A DNA stretch of 64,000 bases from CAWCTD01 sp963798455 (GCA_963798455.1 CAWCTD010000004.1:930001-994000), one strand, 5' to 3'; numbered from the stretch's first letter, positions 35,371-45,892 are shown. The notes: a model not told the origin generated them from the sequence alone. Numbers and translations: made by a program.

Positions 35371-35394
35371 TTCAGTAATTTATAATATAATGAA
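35371..35394. promoter_or_regulatory. AT-rich imperfect palindrome, candidate ArsR-type operator with -10 box
   Basis: TTCAGTAATTTATAATATAATGAA matches its own reverse complement at 18 of 24 positions (TTCA-TA--TTATAA--TA-TGAA). It is the only strongly AT-rich patch between the divergent genes and begins six bases upstream of the regulator start codon. A perfect TATAAT at 35381-35386 lies inside and would serve the plus-strand transporter gene, making repression by occlusion simple. Confidence 0.6.
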
Positions 35395-35422
35395 ACAATA
35401 CAGCAAAGTCAAGTGGCCGGGC

Positions 35423-36091
35423 ATGAGCATCCATGGTCTTATGGGGATCTCCGGAGCCGAGGTAGAGAGCCGCGCTCAGGCCGTCGTGAGGGGCCGCTGG
35501 CTCGAGTACGGCACTATTGCCTACAACAGCCTTGAGGGGTTGGTTGCGCTCGTGGCCGGATGGCTGGCGGGCAGCATTGCCCTGGTGGGATTTGGCTTCG
35601 ACAGCGTCATCGAGGTCAGCTCCGGCGCGGCACTACTGTTTCGTCTGCACGCCGATGTCGATCCGCGCCGCCGTGACCGGATGGAACGCCTCACCATCGG
35701 ATTCGTGGGCGTGTGTTTCCTCATGCTGGCGGCGTACGTGTCGTACGACTCGGTGACCAGCCTGGTGCGGCATGAACCGCCTCAGCCGAGCATTGCCGGA
35801 ATCGCGCTGGCGGCAGCGTCGCTGGTCGTTATGCCCCTGCTTGCCAGAGCGAAGCGAAGGGTGGCTCGCGAGATTTCCAGCGGCGCGATGGCGGCGGATG
35901 CGAAGCAGACCGAGCTTTGCATGTACCTATCCGCGATCCTGCTCACCGGGCTCACCTTGAACGCGCTTCTTGGGTGGTGGTGGGCCGATCCGCTTGCCGG
36001 CCTCATCATGGTGCCCATTATTGCCCGAGAAGGCATCGAGGCGCTCCGAGGCCGGAACTGCGGGTGCTCGTGCGATGGAACTTGCGGCTGA
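35423..36091 (+). CDS. Cation diffusion facilitator-like transporter with Cys-rich tail
   Basis: The 222-residue membrane protein has about six hydrophobic helices with CDF-like signatures: YNSLEGLVALVAGWLAGSIA, GFGFDSVIEVSSG (membrane Asp site) and WWADPLAGLI. It lacks the long cytoplasmic C-terminal domain of classical CDFs and ends in GRNCGCSCDGTCG, a compact Cys-rich tail that could bind metal or persulfide. An in-frame ATG at 35390 lies inside the -10/operator region, so ATG 35423 is the likelier start. Divergence from the ArsR-rhodanese regulator suggests shared control and export of a thiophilic metal. Confidence 0.78.
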   Translation: MSIHGLMGISGAEVESRAQAVVRGRWLEYGTIAYNSLEGLVALVAGWLAGSIALVGFGFDSVIEVSSGAALLFRLHADVDPRRRDRMERLTIGFVGVCFLMLAAYVSYDSVTSLVRHEPPQPSIAGIALAAASLVVMPLLARAKRRVAREISSGAMAADAKQTELCMYLSAILLTGLTLNALLGWWWADPLAGLIMVPIIAREGIEALRGRNCGCSCDGTCG

Positions 36092-36132
36092 CGCATACCC
36101 GGGCGAACTCCGCCGCCTTCCGGCTTCGCCGC

Positions 36133-37495
<1,363 letters not shown>

Positions 37496-37499
<4 letters not shown>

Positions 37500-38759
37500 T
37501 CTTTGGATTCTGGGGCGCCGCGGCGCGGCCGCAGGGGCAAGTAGACACGAAAGACGCTGCCCTTGCCCGGTTCGCTCTCGACCGCCATTTTACCGCCGTG
37601 CTCGTCGACGATCTTGGAGACGATGGCCAGTCCCAGACCCACGCCTTCGGGCTTGGTGGTGAAGAACGGGTTGAAGATGCTCTCGCGGTACTTGGGGTCG
37701 ATGCCGGCGCCGCGGTCGATGACGGAGACTTCCACGCTGTCGTCGGTGGGCCGGGTCTTGACGGTGACCGCGCCGTCGGGCGGCGAGGCCTGCGCGGCGT
37801 TGAGCAGCAGGTTGTAGATGACGTGCTCCATCAGCTCCGCGTCGAAGGGGAAGGGGCGGACGTCGGGAGAGTAGTTCTTGTAGATCGTGACCTGCTTGCC
37901 CGCGCTGTCACGCTCCAGGCGGGCGACGGCGCGGTCCAGGACCTCGTTCAGCTCGGCAACCTCGAGGCGCAGTTCCAAGGGGCGCGCGAACTCCAGGAAC
38001 CGGGTGATCAGGGAGTTGGTGCGGTCCACTTCGGCGGTGATGAACCCCACCATCTCCCGCGCCACCTCGTTCTCCGCCGCAGACGCTCTTCCTGAGCATC
38101 TCGGCCGAGGCCCGGATCGTGCCCAGCGGATTGCGCAGTTCGTGCGCCAGCCCGGCCGAGAGCTGCCCCAGCGCCGCCAGCCGTTCGCTCCGGCGCACAG
38201 CCGCCTCCGCGGCCCGGAGGCTTTGGTTGGCGGAAGCCAACTGCTCCGCGGCCGCCTGATAACGGCCTCTTTCCTCGCGGCCGGCCGCCGCCAAACGGTG
38301 AGTCAGGTAGCCCACTACGGCGAGGAACAGCAGGCGCAGCCACAGTTCGCGGACCTCCTCCGGGGGGATGGTGTAGCGGGTCCAATCGACGAAAAGCAGG
38401 AAGGAGGCGTACGAGGCGCAGGCAACCACGGTGAAGATGGCGGTCCCCAGCGCTCCCAGAGACGTCGCGGCCGAGACCACCGGCACGAGCAGGATCGGGT
38501 AGTAGCTGCTGTTGACGCCGCCGGTGGACTCCATCAGCAGGTAGGTGAGCAGCAGCTTCACCAGGACCGACACAAGCGTGCCCGTGCGCGACGCGAGCGC
38601 GGGGATCTTCGGCTCCAGTACCTGGAGAAGAGCCAGGCACGAGAGCAGCACGATCTCCTCGGGGTAGCGGCTGGGGCTGGCGAAACCCAGCGCCGAGAAC
38701 AGCAGAAGCCAGACGAGGTCCTCGGGTCGGATGAACCGGATCAGGCGGCGAACGGTCAC
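37496..38759 (-). CDS. NtrB-like membrane sensor histidine kinase, one frameshift
   Basis: The N-terminus holds about six hydrophobic segments (LVWLLLFSALGFA to LRLLFLAVVGYLTHRLAA), followed by a short coiled linker and the dimerisation/phosphoacceptor helix ALGQLSAGLAHELRNPLGTI with its His. The ATPase domain has the N-box HVIYNLLLNAAQASP, G1 VIDRGAGIDPKYRESIF and G2 GVGLGLAIVSKIVDEHGG. A one-base insertion at 38084 splits the protein after the segment EMLRKS; removing it restores SAAENEVAREMVGF and gives about 420 residues. ATGA overlap with the regulator gene marks one operon. The stimulus is unknown. Confidence 0.82.
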
Positions 38760-38811
38760 GCGACCATCTTATCCGTAATTGTGGCAAAATGGAGAACTAC
38801 CCCGGTCCCGC

Positions 38812-40509
38812 ATGAGTTCGCAACCCGGAAACATTAACCTTGAGGAGCCAACCGTGTCCCAGGAGGCTTCGAGCTTCGCCGAGATCCTCTCGCAATTCGA
38901 GAAGTCGCATAAGCAGGAGAGCGGCACAAAGAGAGGCGCCGTTGTGGCGGTGTCGCAAGAGTCCGTCTTCGTCGATATTGGGCTGAAGACGGAAGGCATC
39001 CTTCCCGCCGCCGAGTTTCGCGACGAGACGGGGAACCTCGGCATCCAGCCCGGCGACATCGTGGTGGTCACCATCACCGGGCGCAACCCGGAGGGCTACT
39101 ACACGCTCTCGAAGCTCAAGGTCGAGAAGCCGAAGGATTGGGCCAGCCTCGAATCGGCCTTCGCCGAGCACCGGGTGATCGGCGCGGTAGTTAGCGGCGC
39201 GGTGAAGGGCGGGCTCAGCGTGGATGTGGGCGTGCGCGCCTTCATGCCGGCCTCCCGCAGCGGTACGAAGGACCCCGCCGAGATGGAGAGCCTGGTCGGG
39301 CAGGAGATCCAGTGCAAGATCATCAAGCTCGATGTCGCCGACGAGGACGTGGTGGTCGACCGGCGCGTCGTGCTCGAAGAGGAAGAGCTGCGGGCGCGGC
39401 AGAAGGTCTTTGAGGAATTGAAGGAAGGCGCCGTCGTGCGGGGCACGGTCCGCACCCTTACGGACTTCGGCGCATTTGTCGATCTCGGCGGCGTGGACGG
39501 CCTGCTGCACGTGGCCGACATGTCGTGGGGCCGGGTCGGCAAGCCTTCCGACGTGCTGAGTGAGGGTGACGCGCTGGAGGTGAAGATTCTGAAAGTGGAC
39601 CCCGCCTCCCGCCGCGTCTCCTTGGGCCTGAAGCAACTCAGCCCGGACCCGTGGAGCCTGGTGGAAGAGAAGTACAAGGTCAGCGACCGCGTTCGGGGCA
39701 AGGTCACCCGGGTCGTGGATTTCGGTGCGTTCGTGGAGCTGGAGCCCGGCATCGAAGGGCTGATCCGGGTGGCGGACATGTCGTGGTCCAGGAAGGTCCG
39801 CAAGGCCAGCGATGTGCTCAAGCCGGGAGAGCTGGTGGAAGTCGTAGTGATGAGCGTCAGCGCCGCCAATCGGCGGATCGGACTCAGCCTGAAGCAGGCG
39901 CTGGGCGATCCTTGGGACGACGTGGCGGCCAGGATGCCCGTGGGGACGGTAGTGGAAGTCCCAGTGGTCAGTCTGGCTGACTTCGGCGCCTTCGTGGAGC
40001 TGGCCGAGGGCATCGAGGGCATGATCCACATCGGCGACATCAGCCGCGAGAAGCGCCTCAAGCACCCCCGCGAAGCCCTGACCGTCGGCCAGCGGGTCAG
40101 AGCCCAGGTGCTGGAGATGGACAGCGCCAAGCGGCGCATTCGCCTGGGAATGAAGCAACTGGAACCCACTTCGATCGATGAGTACATCGCCGAACACAAA
40201 GCCGGCGACAAGGTCAGCGGCCGGCTGGTGGAGCTAAGCCAGAAGAAGGCCAAAGTCGAACTGGGAGAAGGAGTTGTGGCGGTCTGCCGGCTGCCGGTGG
40301 AGAGCAAGGCCCAGGACCCGTCGAAAACAGCCGGCCCGAAAGCTGATCTCGAATCTCTAACGGCAATGCTTTCAGCGAGATGGAAGCATGGCGGTGGGTC
40401 CAAGGCAGTGGCCGGGCGCGAGCCGGTCCGCGCCGGGCAGATCCGCTCCTTCCGCATCGCCCTGCTCGACCCCGGAAGCAAGACCATCGAACTGGAACTC
40501 GCCGACTAG
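38812..40509 (+). CDS. rpsA: 30S ribosomal protein S1
   Basis: This 565-residue protein consists of about six S1 RNA-binding repeats. The first two (VVAVSQESVFVDIGLKTEGI; VSGAVKGGLSVDVGVRAFMP) are the ribosome-binding type. The next three carry the classic pattern TDFGAFVDLGGVDGLLHVAD, VDFGAFVELEPGIEGLIRVA and ADFGAFVELAEGIEGMIHI, and the sixth is degenerate. S1 binds mRNA leaders during initiation on the 30S subunit. ATG 38812 is taken as start, but GTG 38854 after GAGGAG is possible. The start is close to the divergent sensor kinase gene, so the promoters share about 50 bases. Confidence 0.92.
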   Translation: MSSQPGNINLEEPTVSQEASSFAEILSQFEKSHKQESGTKRGAVVAVSQESVFVDIGLKTEGILPAAEFRDETGNLGIQPGDIVVVTITGRNPEGYYTLSKLKVEKPKDWASLESAFAEHRVIGAVVSGAVKGGLSVDVGVRAFMPASRSGTKDPAEMESLVGQEIQCKIIKLDVADEDVVVDRRVVLEEEELRARQKVFEELKEGAVVRGTVRTLTDFGAFVDLGGVDGLLHVADMSWGRVGKPSDVLSEGDALEVKILKVDPASRRVSLGLKQLSPDPWSLVEEKYKVSDRVRGKVTRVVDFGAFVELEPGIEGLIRVADMSWSRKVRKASDVLKPGELVEVVVMSVSAANRRIGLSLKQALGDPWDDVAARMPVGTVVEVPVVSLADFGAFVELAEGIEGMIHIGDISREKRLKHPREALTVGQRVRAQVLEMDSAKRRIRLGMKQLEPTSIDEYIAEHKAGDKVSGRLVELSQKKAKVELGEGVVAVCRLPVESKAQDPSKTAGPKADLESLTAMLSARWKHGGGSKAVAGREPVRAGQIRSFRIALLDPGSKTIELELAD

Positions 40510-40550
40510 CAAGAGTCCCTACCGTTTTTCCGCCTCGTCCGTCAGAATTA

Positions 40551-41177
40551 GTGTTGACGGTGCAACCTGCAGCCGCATTGGAGGTCCAGATACCCCAGGA
40601 GCAGGCGCGCGACGAGGCGGCTCTGATTCGGGCTGCCCAACGGGGCGACCAGGACGCCTTCGAGCAGTTGGTGCGCTCCTACGATCAGACTGTGCTTCGC
40701 TTGGCCGTGAATCTCTTGCGCTGCGCCGAGGATGCCCGGGACGTGTACCAGGAAGCCTTCCTGCGGGTCTACCGGAATCTCGATTCTTTCCGTTTTGATT
40801 GCAGCTTCCACACCTGGCTTCACCGGATCGTGACCAATCTTTGCTTGGACCACCTGCGGCGAAGAAAGGTGCGCCGCGAGGAGCCGACGGTCGCCCAGAC
40901 CGGCGATGGACTGGTGGACCGCATGCAAAACGTGCCCGAGGAAAGAGCGGACGGAGATCCGCAGCGCAGCCTGCTTAGCCGGGAGTTGGACGAACGGATC
41001 CAGAAAGTGCTCGGGAGCCTGACTCCCCGGGAGCGAACGGTCTTCGAGTTACGTCACTATCAGGGCCTGCGCCTCAAGGCCATCGGCGAAATTCTCGGGA
41101 CCTCCGAGGAGGCCGCCAAGAACTGCCTTTTTCGCGTCACGCAGAAGATGCGAGTGGCGCTGGGAGATTTTGTATGA
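40551..41177 (+). CDS. ECF-type RNA polymerase sigma factor (RpoE-like)
   Basis: The 208-residue protein has region 2 (AAQRGDQDAFEQLVRSYDQT; DARDVYQEAFLRVYRNLDSF; SFHTWLHRIVTNLCLDHLRR) and region 4 (LGSLTPRERTVFELRHYQGL; IGEILGTSEEAAKNCLFRV) of group 4 sigma factors. A start at GTG 40551 or 40560 fits the domain; the frame is open further upstream but overlaps rpsA. The next gene starts inside its stop codon (ATGA) and encodes a zinc-finger anti-sigma protein, so the pair is a classic envelope-stress type module. It should direct its own operon and other targets; the binding site was not identified. Confidence 0.9.
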   Translation: MLTVQPAAALEVQIPQEQARDEAALIRAAQRGDQDAFEQLVRSYDQTVLRLAVNLLRCAEDARDVYQEAFLRVYRNLDSFRFDCSFHTWLHRIVTNLCLDHLRRRKVRREEPTVAQTGDGLVDRMQNVPEERADGDPQRSLLSRELDERIQKVLGSLTPRERTVFELRHYQGLRLKAIGEILGTSEEAAKNCLFRVTQKMRVALGDFV

Positions 41178-42076
41178 GCTGCGATTCGGTCAAGAGCGCG
41201 CTTTCGCTTTTCCTGTACGGCGAGCTCAGCTTCGAAGAGGAAGAAGCGGTGCACGGGCACCTGGAGGCTTGCGAATCCTGCCGCAAGGCGTTGGAGCGGG
41301 AGGAGGCGCTACACGGCGCGCTGGACCGGGCCGGGATGGACCCGCCCGCCGGCCTGCTTACCGAGTGCCGATTGAAGCTGAGGGAAAGCCTGGGCGAGAG
41401 GTCCGCCCGGCGAGGCTGGCTGGGCCGGCTGTGGGACTGGACGGGCCGGCCCATCTCCCCGGCCTTGCTGCGGCCCGCCGGAGCCCTGGCGTTGGTGGCA
41501 CTGGGCTTCCTCACCGCCCGGCTGCTACCCACCGCAACAACGCGGGTCCCGGCCCAGAAGGCGCCGGTGTCGACCCAAGTGCGCTACTTGGAGCCGGAAC
41601 CCTCCGGCGGGGTGCGGATCGTGGTGGACGAGACCCGGGAGAGGGTCTTCTCGGGTGGCCTCGGCGAGGCGCCTATCCAGCGCCTTCTGTTGCAGGCGGC
41701 GCAGAACCCAGTGGATCCCGGGCTGCGCCTTGACTCGCTGGACATCCTTCGGGCGCAAAGCGGCTCCCCGGCTGTTCGCGGGGCGCTGGTCGAAGCGCTC
41801 CGAAGCGATCCGAATGCCGGCGTGAGACTGAAAGCCATCGAAGGTCTGAAACCCTACGGGGCCGATCCGCAGGTCCGGTCGGTACTGGCCAAGGTGCTGC
41901 TCAGCGACGACAACGTCGGTGTGCGCGCGCAAGCCATCGACCTGCTGGTGGCGCACAACGGAACGGCCATCGTCGGAGTGTTGCAGGAACTCATGGAAAA
42001 GGAACGAGACGGCTACATCCGCCAGCGCTGCCAGCAGGCTCTGGAAGCGATGAACGCCTCCATGGAAGCGTTCTGA
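41174..42076 (+). CDS. Membrane anti-sigma factor with zinc finger and HEAT-repeat C-terminus
   Basis: The N-terminus holds the zf-HC2 anti-sigma domain (HGHLEACESCRKAL, an HxxxCxxC motif) for the cytoplasmic sigma factor. A hydrophobic segment near residues 98-115 (GALALVALGFLTARLL) crosses the membrane. The outer part (about 150-300) is unusual: it carries HEAT-like helical repeats (GLRLDSLDILRAQSGSPAVR; AGVRLKAIEGLKPYGADPQV; VGVRAQAIDLLVAHNG). These could bind a signal protein outside. It overlaps the sigma gene by four bases and precedes a PDZ protein gene. Confidence 0.87.
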   Translation: MSCDSVKSALSLFLYGELSFEEEEAVHGHLEACESCRKALEREEALHGALDRAGMDPPAGLLTECRLKLRESLGERSARRGWLGRLWDWTGRPISPALLRPAGALALVALGFLTARLLPTATTRVPAQKAPVSTQVRYLEPEPSGGVRIVVDETRERVFSGGLGEAPIQRLLLQAAQNPVDPGLRLDSLDILRAQSGSPAVRGALVEALRSDPNAGVRLKAIEGLKPYGADPQVRSVLAKVLLSDDNVGVRAQAIDLLVAHNGTAIVGVLQELMEKERDGYIRQRCQQALEAMNASMEAF

Positions 42077-42143
42077 CGGTGACACTCCGCTCCGAGCCCC
42101 GTCTAACGGGACAGTGGCAGTCAACGCACTGATTGGAGGAAAC

Positions 42144-43067
42144 ATGAGATTGGTGGTATTGGGTGTGTTATTGGCAGGGCTTGTCCTGGCCGGAAATGCG
42201 GGGGCGCAGGAGTTCGGCTATGGCTTCGCGCCTCAGGTGAATGTGTTTGTTCCGGGCAGCAGCAGCTTTCTGGGCGTGGGCGTGGCCGAGATCAACGCCG
42301 ACCGGGCCAAGGCCCTGAAGCTGAAGGAGGAGCGGGGCGTGGAGATCACCCGGGTCGAGGAAGACAGCCCGGCCGCCAAGGCAGGCTTCAAGGTCGGCGA
42401 CGTGGTGCTCGAGTATAACGGCGAGCGGGTGGAGGGAACGGAGCAGTTCATGCGGCTGGTTCGCGAGACGCCGGCGGGGCGGCAGGTGCGTTTTCTGATC
42501 GGCCGCGACGGCGCGACCCAGACCCTCACCGCCGCCATCGGCGCGAGGCGGGGAACGATTGGGTATGGGCAGCCTTTTGACGAAGGGAAACTCCGGGCCC
42601 AGTTGCAGGGCAACGAGGCGCAGCTCAAGACCCAGATGGAGAAGCTTCGCCAACAACTCAGGGTGATGCCCGATATCCCGAGCCCCAACATGTCCTGGCG
42701 GAGCGGGATGCTCGGCGTGGAGGCGGAGTCACTGAACTCCCAGCTCGCCGAGTTCTTCGGGGTCAAGGAAGGCGTCCTGGTCCGCTCGGTCTCCAAGGAC
42801 TCCGCGGCGGAGAAGGCCGGCCTGAAGGCGGGAGACGTGATCGTAAAGATCGACGACACCAAGGTGACCTCGCCGCGCGAGATCACCAGCGCCATTCGCG
42901 CCCTGCGCTCCAAAAACACATTTCCTGTAACGGTGGTGCGGAACCACAAGGAGATGACAGTTTCGGTGACCGTGACCGGGGACAGGTCCGCTGATGCGCC
43001 ACCTGTGCCGCCCGCGGCACCCCCGCCGCCGGCAGTGCCCGGTATGAGGCGGGAGAACCAACTGTAG
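42144..43067 (+). CDS. Exported protein with two PDZ domains
   Basis: A signal peptide (RLVVLGVLLAGLVLAGNAGA) leads to a first PDZ domain (GVEITRVEEDSPAAKAGFKV; GDVVLEYNGERVEG) and, after a helical spacer (AQLKTQMEKLRQQLRV), a second one (VLVRSVSKDSAAEKAGLKAG; DVIVKIDDTKV). There is no protease domain, so it is not HtrA itself. The C-terminus is Pro-rich (PPVPPAAPPPPAVPG). It could recognise misfolded C-termini in the periplasm and report to the anti-sigma factor encoded just before it. GGAGGAAAC gives a strong ribosome-binding site. Confidence 0.87.
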   Translation: MRLVVLGVLLAGLVLAGNAGAQEFGYGFAPQVNVFVPGSSSFLGVGVAEINADRAKALKLKEERGVEITRVEEDSPAAKAGFKVGDVVLEYNGERVEGTEQFMRLVRETPAGRQVRFLIGRDGATQTLTAAIGARRGTIGYGQPFDEGKLRAQLQGNEAQLKTQMEKLRQQLRVMPDIPSPNMSWRSGMLGVEAESLNSQLAEFFGVKEGVLVRSVSKDSAAEKAGLKAGDVIVKIDDTKVTSPREITSAIRALRSKNTFPVTVVRNHKEMTVSVTVTGDRSADAPPVPPAAPPPPAVPGMRRENQL

Positions 43068-43073
43068 CGGCGC

Positions 43074-43640
43074 TTACAGGTTCAACACGCTGCGCAGGGT
43101 GCCGCGCTCTTTCTGGATCTTCTCCTGGAGCAGCATGATGCCCTGGATCAGTTGCTCGGGGCGCGGCGGGCAGCCGGGGATGTAGACGTCCACCGGCAGG
43201 ATCTGGTTCACCGGGATCAGAGCGTAGTTGCTGAACACGCCCGTGGAAGTCGCGCAGGCGCCCATCGAGATCACCCACTTCGGCTCCGGCATCTGCTGGT
43301 AGAGCCGGCGGATGACCGGGGCCATTTTGTTGGACACCCGGCCGGCGATAATCATCAGGTCGCTTTGGCGTGGCGAGCCGCGGAAGACCTCGGCGCCGAA
43401 ACGCGCGATGTCGAACCGCGAGGCGCCCATCGACATCATCTCGATGGCGCAGCAAGCCAGACCGAACGACATCGGCCAGATCGAATTCTTACGCGCCCAG
43501 TTGATGGCATTGTCCAGAGTCGTGGTCAGCACCCCTTCCTCCACGGGCCCGAGCGACTCCTGGTCAATCCTGGCGAAGAAATCCTCGGGCACATCGGAGA
43601 GGCCGGTCCTGTTGAACCGTCCGGAATAATCCAGTCCCAT
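43074..43640 (-). CDS. nuoB: NADH-quinone oxidoreductase subunit B (stand-alone gene)
   Basis: This 188-residue subunit holds the terminal N2 [4Fe-4S] cluster that passes electrons to quinone in complex I. The four ligand Cys are visible in FGLACCAIEMM (two), SMGACATS and YIPGCPPRPEQL, and the FGAEVFRGSPRQSDL loop is conserved. No other nuo gene lies within this window, so it is either a lone copy or a displaced complex I gene. It converges with the PDZ gene and is divergent from malQ with 35 bases between starts. Confidence 0.93.
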   Translation of the reverse strand: MGLDYSGRFNRTGLSDVPEDFFARIDQESLGPVEEGVLTTTLDNAINWARKNSIWPMSFGLACCAIEMMSMGASRFDIARFGAEVFRGSPRQSDLMIIAGRVSNKMAPVIRRLYQQMPEPKWVISMGACATSTGVFSNYALIPVNQILPVDVYIPGCPPRPEQLIQGIMLLQEKIQKERGTLRSVLNL

Positions 43641-43675
43641 GGCTTCATTCTCTCACGGAGCCGATAGAATGGAAT

Positions 43676-45892
43676 ATGTCCTCCGAGGAGAAGTTCGAGC
43701 GCGCCGCGGCTTCCCAGTGGGGCATTGAGCCGGGTTACTGGGATGTTTTGGGCACGTATCACGACACATCTTCCGAGGCGCGGAACGCGATTCTGCGCAG
43801 CCTGGGCGTCGCGGCGGATGGCAGGGAAAGCCTCGACGAGGCGGTCCGGCTGAAGCTCCGGCGGGATTGGTCCCGCCTGGCCCCGCCGGCTCTGGTGCTC
43901 AGCGAGAAGGCCAGGACTTTTCCCCTGACCGTGCCGGCCGGCGCCCAAGCCGGGACCGTGGCCGTGACCATCCGATGGGAGGGCGGCGGGGAAGAAGGCT
44001 ACGAATTCAGCCTCGATGCGCTTCCGGTTGCGGAAACAGCCGATCTTGGCGGGCAGAAATTCGAGCGGCGGATGGCGCCGCTTCCGGCCCGATTGCCGCT
44101 GGGCTACCACGAATTGAGGGTCGCGGCCGGGACGCTCTCGTCGGTGTCGCACCTGGCGGTCGCGCCTGAGCGGGCCTGGATTCCCCCCACCCTGGAGGCG
44201 GGAGGACGCGCCGCGGGCGTGGCCATCGCCCTCTACGGGTTGCGGAGCCACCGTAACTGGGGCTGCGGAGACCTTACCGACCTGGAGCGTGCCATCGAGT
44301 GGGCGGCCCAGGATCTCGGCGCGGCATTCGTCGCTCTGAATCCGCTGCACGCCATCCACAACCGGCAACCGTTCAACACCAGTCCCTACCTGCCGAATTC
44401 GGTCTTCTACCGAAACCCGATCTACCTCGACGTCGAGCGACTGGAGGAGTTTCGCCTATCGCGGCGCGCGCAGGCCTTGTTCGCGGCTCCGGAGACCCAG
44501 GCGGAGCTGGTCGCCTTGCGATCCTCGGCGCTGGTGGAGTACGAGAGGGTCCACGGGCTGAAGATGCGCTTTCTCGATCTGTGTTTCCAGACCTTCCGCC
44601 GCCGCCGCTGGGAACCCTTCGAGCAGTACTGCGAGCGCGAAGGCGAGCTGTTGGACCGATTCGCGACGTATTGCGCCCTGGACGAGTGGATACACGAGAA
44701 GCACCCGGACATTTGGATCTGGCCCGACTGGCCGCCGGAGTACCGCCAGTACGATTCGGAAGCCGTGCGCGGCTTCGCCCACAAGCATCGCAACCGGATT
44801 CTCTTCCACAAGTACGTGCAGTGGCGGCTGGACGAGCAACTCGGCGCCGCCCAGCGGCACGCGATCGAACAAGGCCTCTCCATCGGGCTCTATCACGATC
44901 TGGCGCTGGCTACCGACAGTTGCGGCTCCGATCTGTGGAGCTACCCTTCCTTTTTTGTGACCGGCTGCCGGGTCGGCTCGCCGCCGGACGATTTCTCGCC
45001 CAAGGGGCAGGATTGGGGCTTCCCGCCCCCGAACGGGGAGCGGCACCGCGAAGACGGCTACCGGCTGTTCGCCGAGTCGATCCGCCATAACCTCCGCCAC
45101 GGCGGCGCCTTGCGGATCGATCATGTGATGCGTTTCTTCCGCCTGTTCTGGATTCCGGACGGCGTCGAGGCGGTCGATGGTACATATGTCCGCGCGAATC
45201 ACGAGGACCTGGTGCGTATCCTGGCGCTGGAGAGCGTGCGAAACAAGGTCCTGCTCGTCGGCGAGGACCTGGGGACGGTGGACCCCGAGATTCGTGAGAT
45301 CCTGGGACGCTTCGGAGTTCTGAGCTACCGGCTGCTCTACTTCGAAAGGGACCGGGACGGCAACTTCCGCATGCCGGATGCCTACCCGCAACAGGCGCTG
45401 GTTTCATCGACTACGCACGATTTGGCCACGCTGGCCGGGTTCTGGCTCAGCCGCGACATCAAAGCCAGGCACGACGCCGGCCTGCTCGGAGGAGAAGACG
45501 GCTACCGGGCGCAGCTCGCGGCCCGGGCCGTGGAGAAACAGAAGATGCTGGACGCCTTCTTGCAAGCAGACCTGCTTCCGCGGTGGTTCCCGCGCAACGC
45601 CGCGGTGGTGCCCGAGCTGACCGGCGAGCTGCACCACGCGGCCATCGGGTTCCTGGCGCGGACGCCATCCATGCTCATGCTGGTCAACCAGGAGGACCTG
45701 ACCAAGGAAACCGACCAGCAGAACCTCCCCGGCAGCACGTGGCAGTATCCCAACTGGCGGCGCAAGATGCGGTACTCGGTGGAAGAGCTCAGGTGCTCGG
45801 CGCAAGCCCAGGACTTCGCCACGATGTTCCGGCATTGGCTGGAGCAGACGGGGCGGCGAATTCAGCCGCTTCGGGGCTTATCCGAGGGATAG
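43676..45892 (+). CDS. malQ: 4-alpha-glucanotransferase (GH77)
   Basis: This 738-residue amylomaltase transfers alpha-1,4-glucan segments between maltodextrins in the cytoplasm. After an N-terminal beta-domain (about 1-160, EPGYWDVLGTYHDTSSEAR) the GH77 barrel shows GLRSHRNWGCGDLTDLERAI, FNTSPYLPNS, the nucleophile region GALRIDHVMRFFRLFWIP, the acid/base Glu in LLVGEDLGTVDPEI and VSSTTHDLATLAGFW. Length and order match MalQ of the long type. It would rearrange the glucans released by the GlgX encoded at 1104. The ribosome-binding site is weak. Confidence 0.93.
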   Translation: MSSEEKFERAAASQWGIEPGYWDVLGTYHDTSSEARNAILRSLGVAADGRESLDEAVRLKLRRDWSRLAPPALVLSEKARTFPLTVPAGAQAGTVAVTIRWEGGGEEGYEFSLDALPVAETADLGGQKFERRMAPLPARLPLGYHELRVAAGTLSSVSHLAVAPERAWIPPTLEAGGRAAGVAIALYGLRSHRNWGCGDLTDLERAIEWAAQDLGAAFVALNPLHAIHNRQPFNTSPYLPNSVFYRNPIYLDVERLEEFRLSRRAQALFAAPETQAELVALRSSALVEYERVHGLKMRFLDLCFQTFRRRRWEPFEQYCEREGELLDRFATYCALDEWIHEKHPDIWIWPDWPPEYRQYDSEAVRGFAHKHRNRILFHKYVQWRLDEQLGAAQRHAIEQGLSIGLYHDLALATDSCGSDLWSYPSFFVTGCRVGSPPDDFSPKGQDWGFPPPNGERHREDGYRLFAESIRHNLRHGGALRIDHVMRFFRLFWIPDGVEAVDGTYVRANHEDLVRILALESVRNKVLLVGEDLGTVDPEIREILGRFGVLSYRLLYFERDRDGNFRMPDAYPQQALVSSTTHDLATLAGFWLSRDIKARHDAGLLGGEDGYRAQLAARAVEKQKMLDAFLQADLLPRWFPRNAAVVPELTGELHHAAIGFLARTPSMLMLVNQEDLTKETDQQNLPGSTWQYPNWRRKMRYSVEELRCSAQAQDFATMFRHWLEQTGRRIQPLRGLSEG

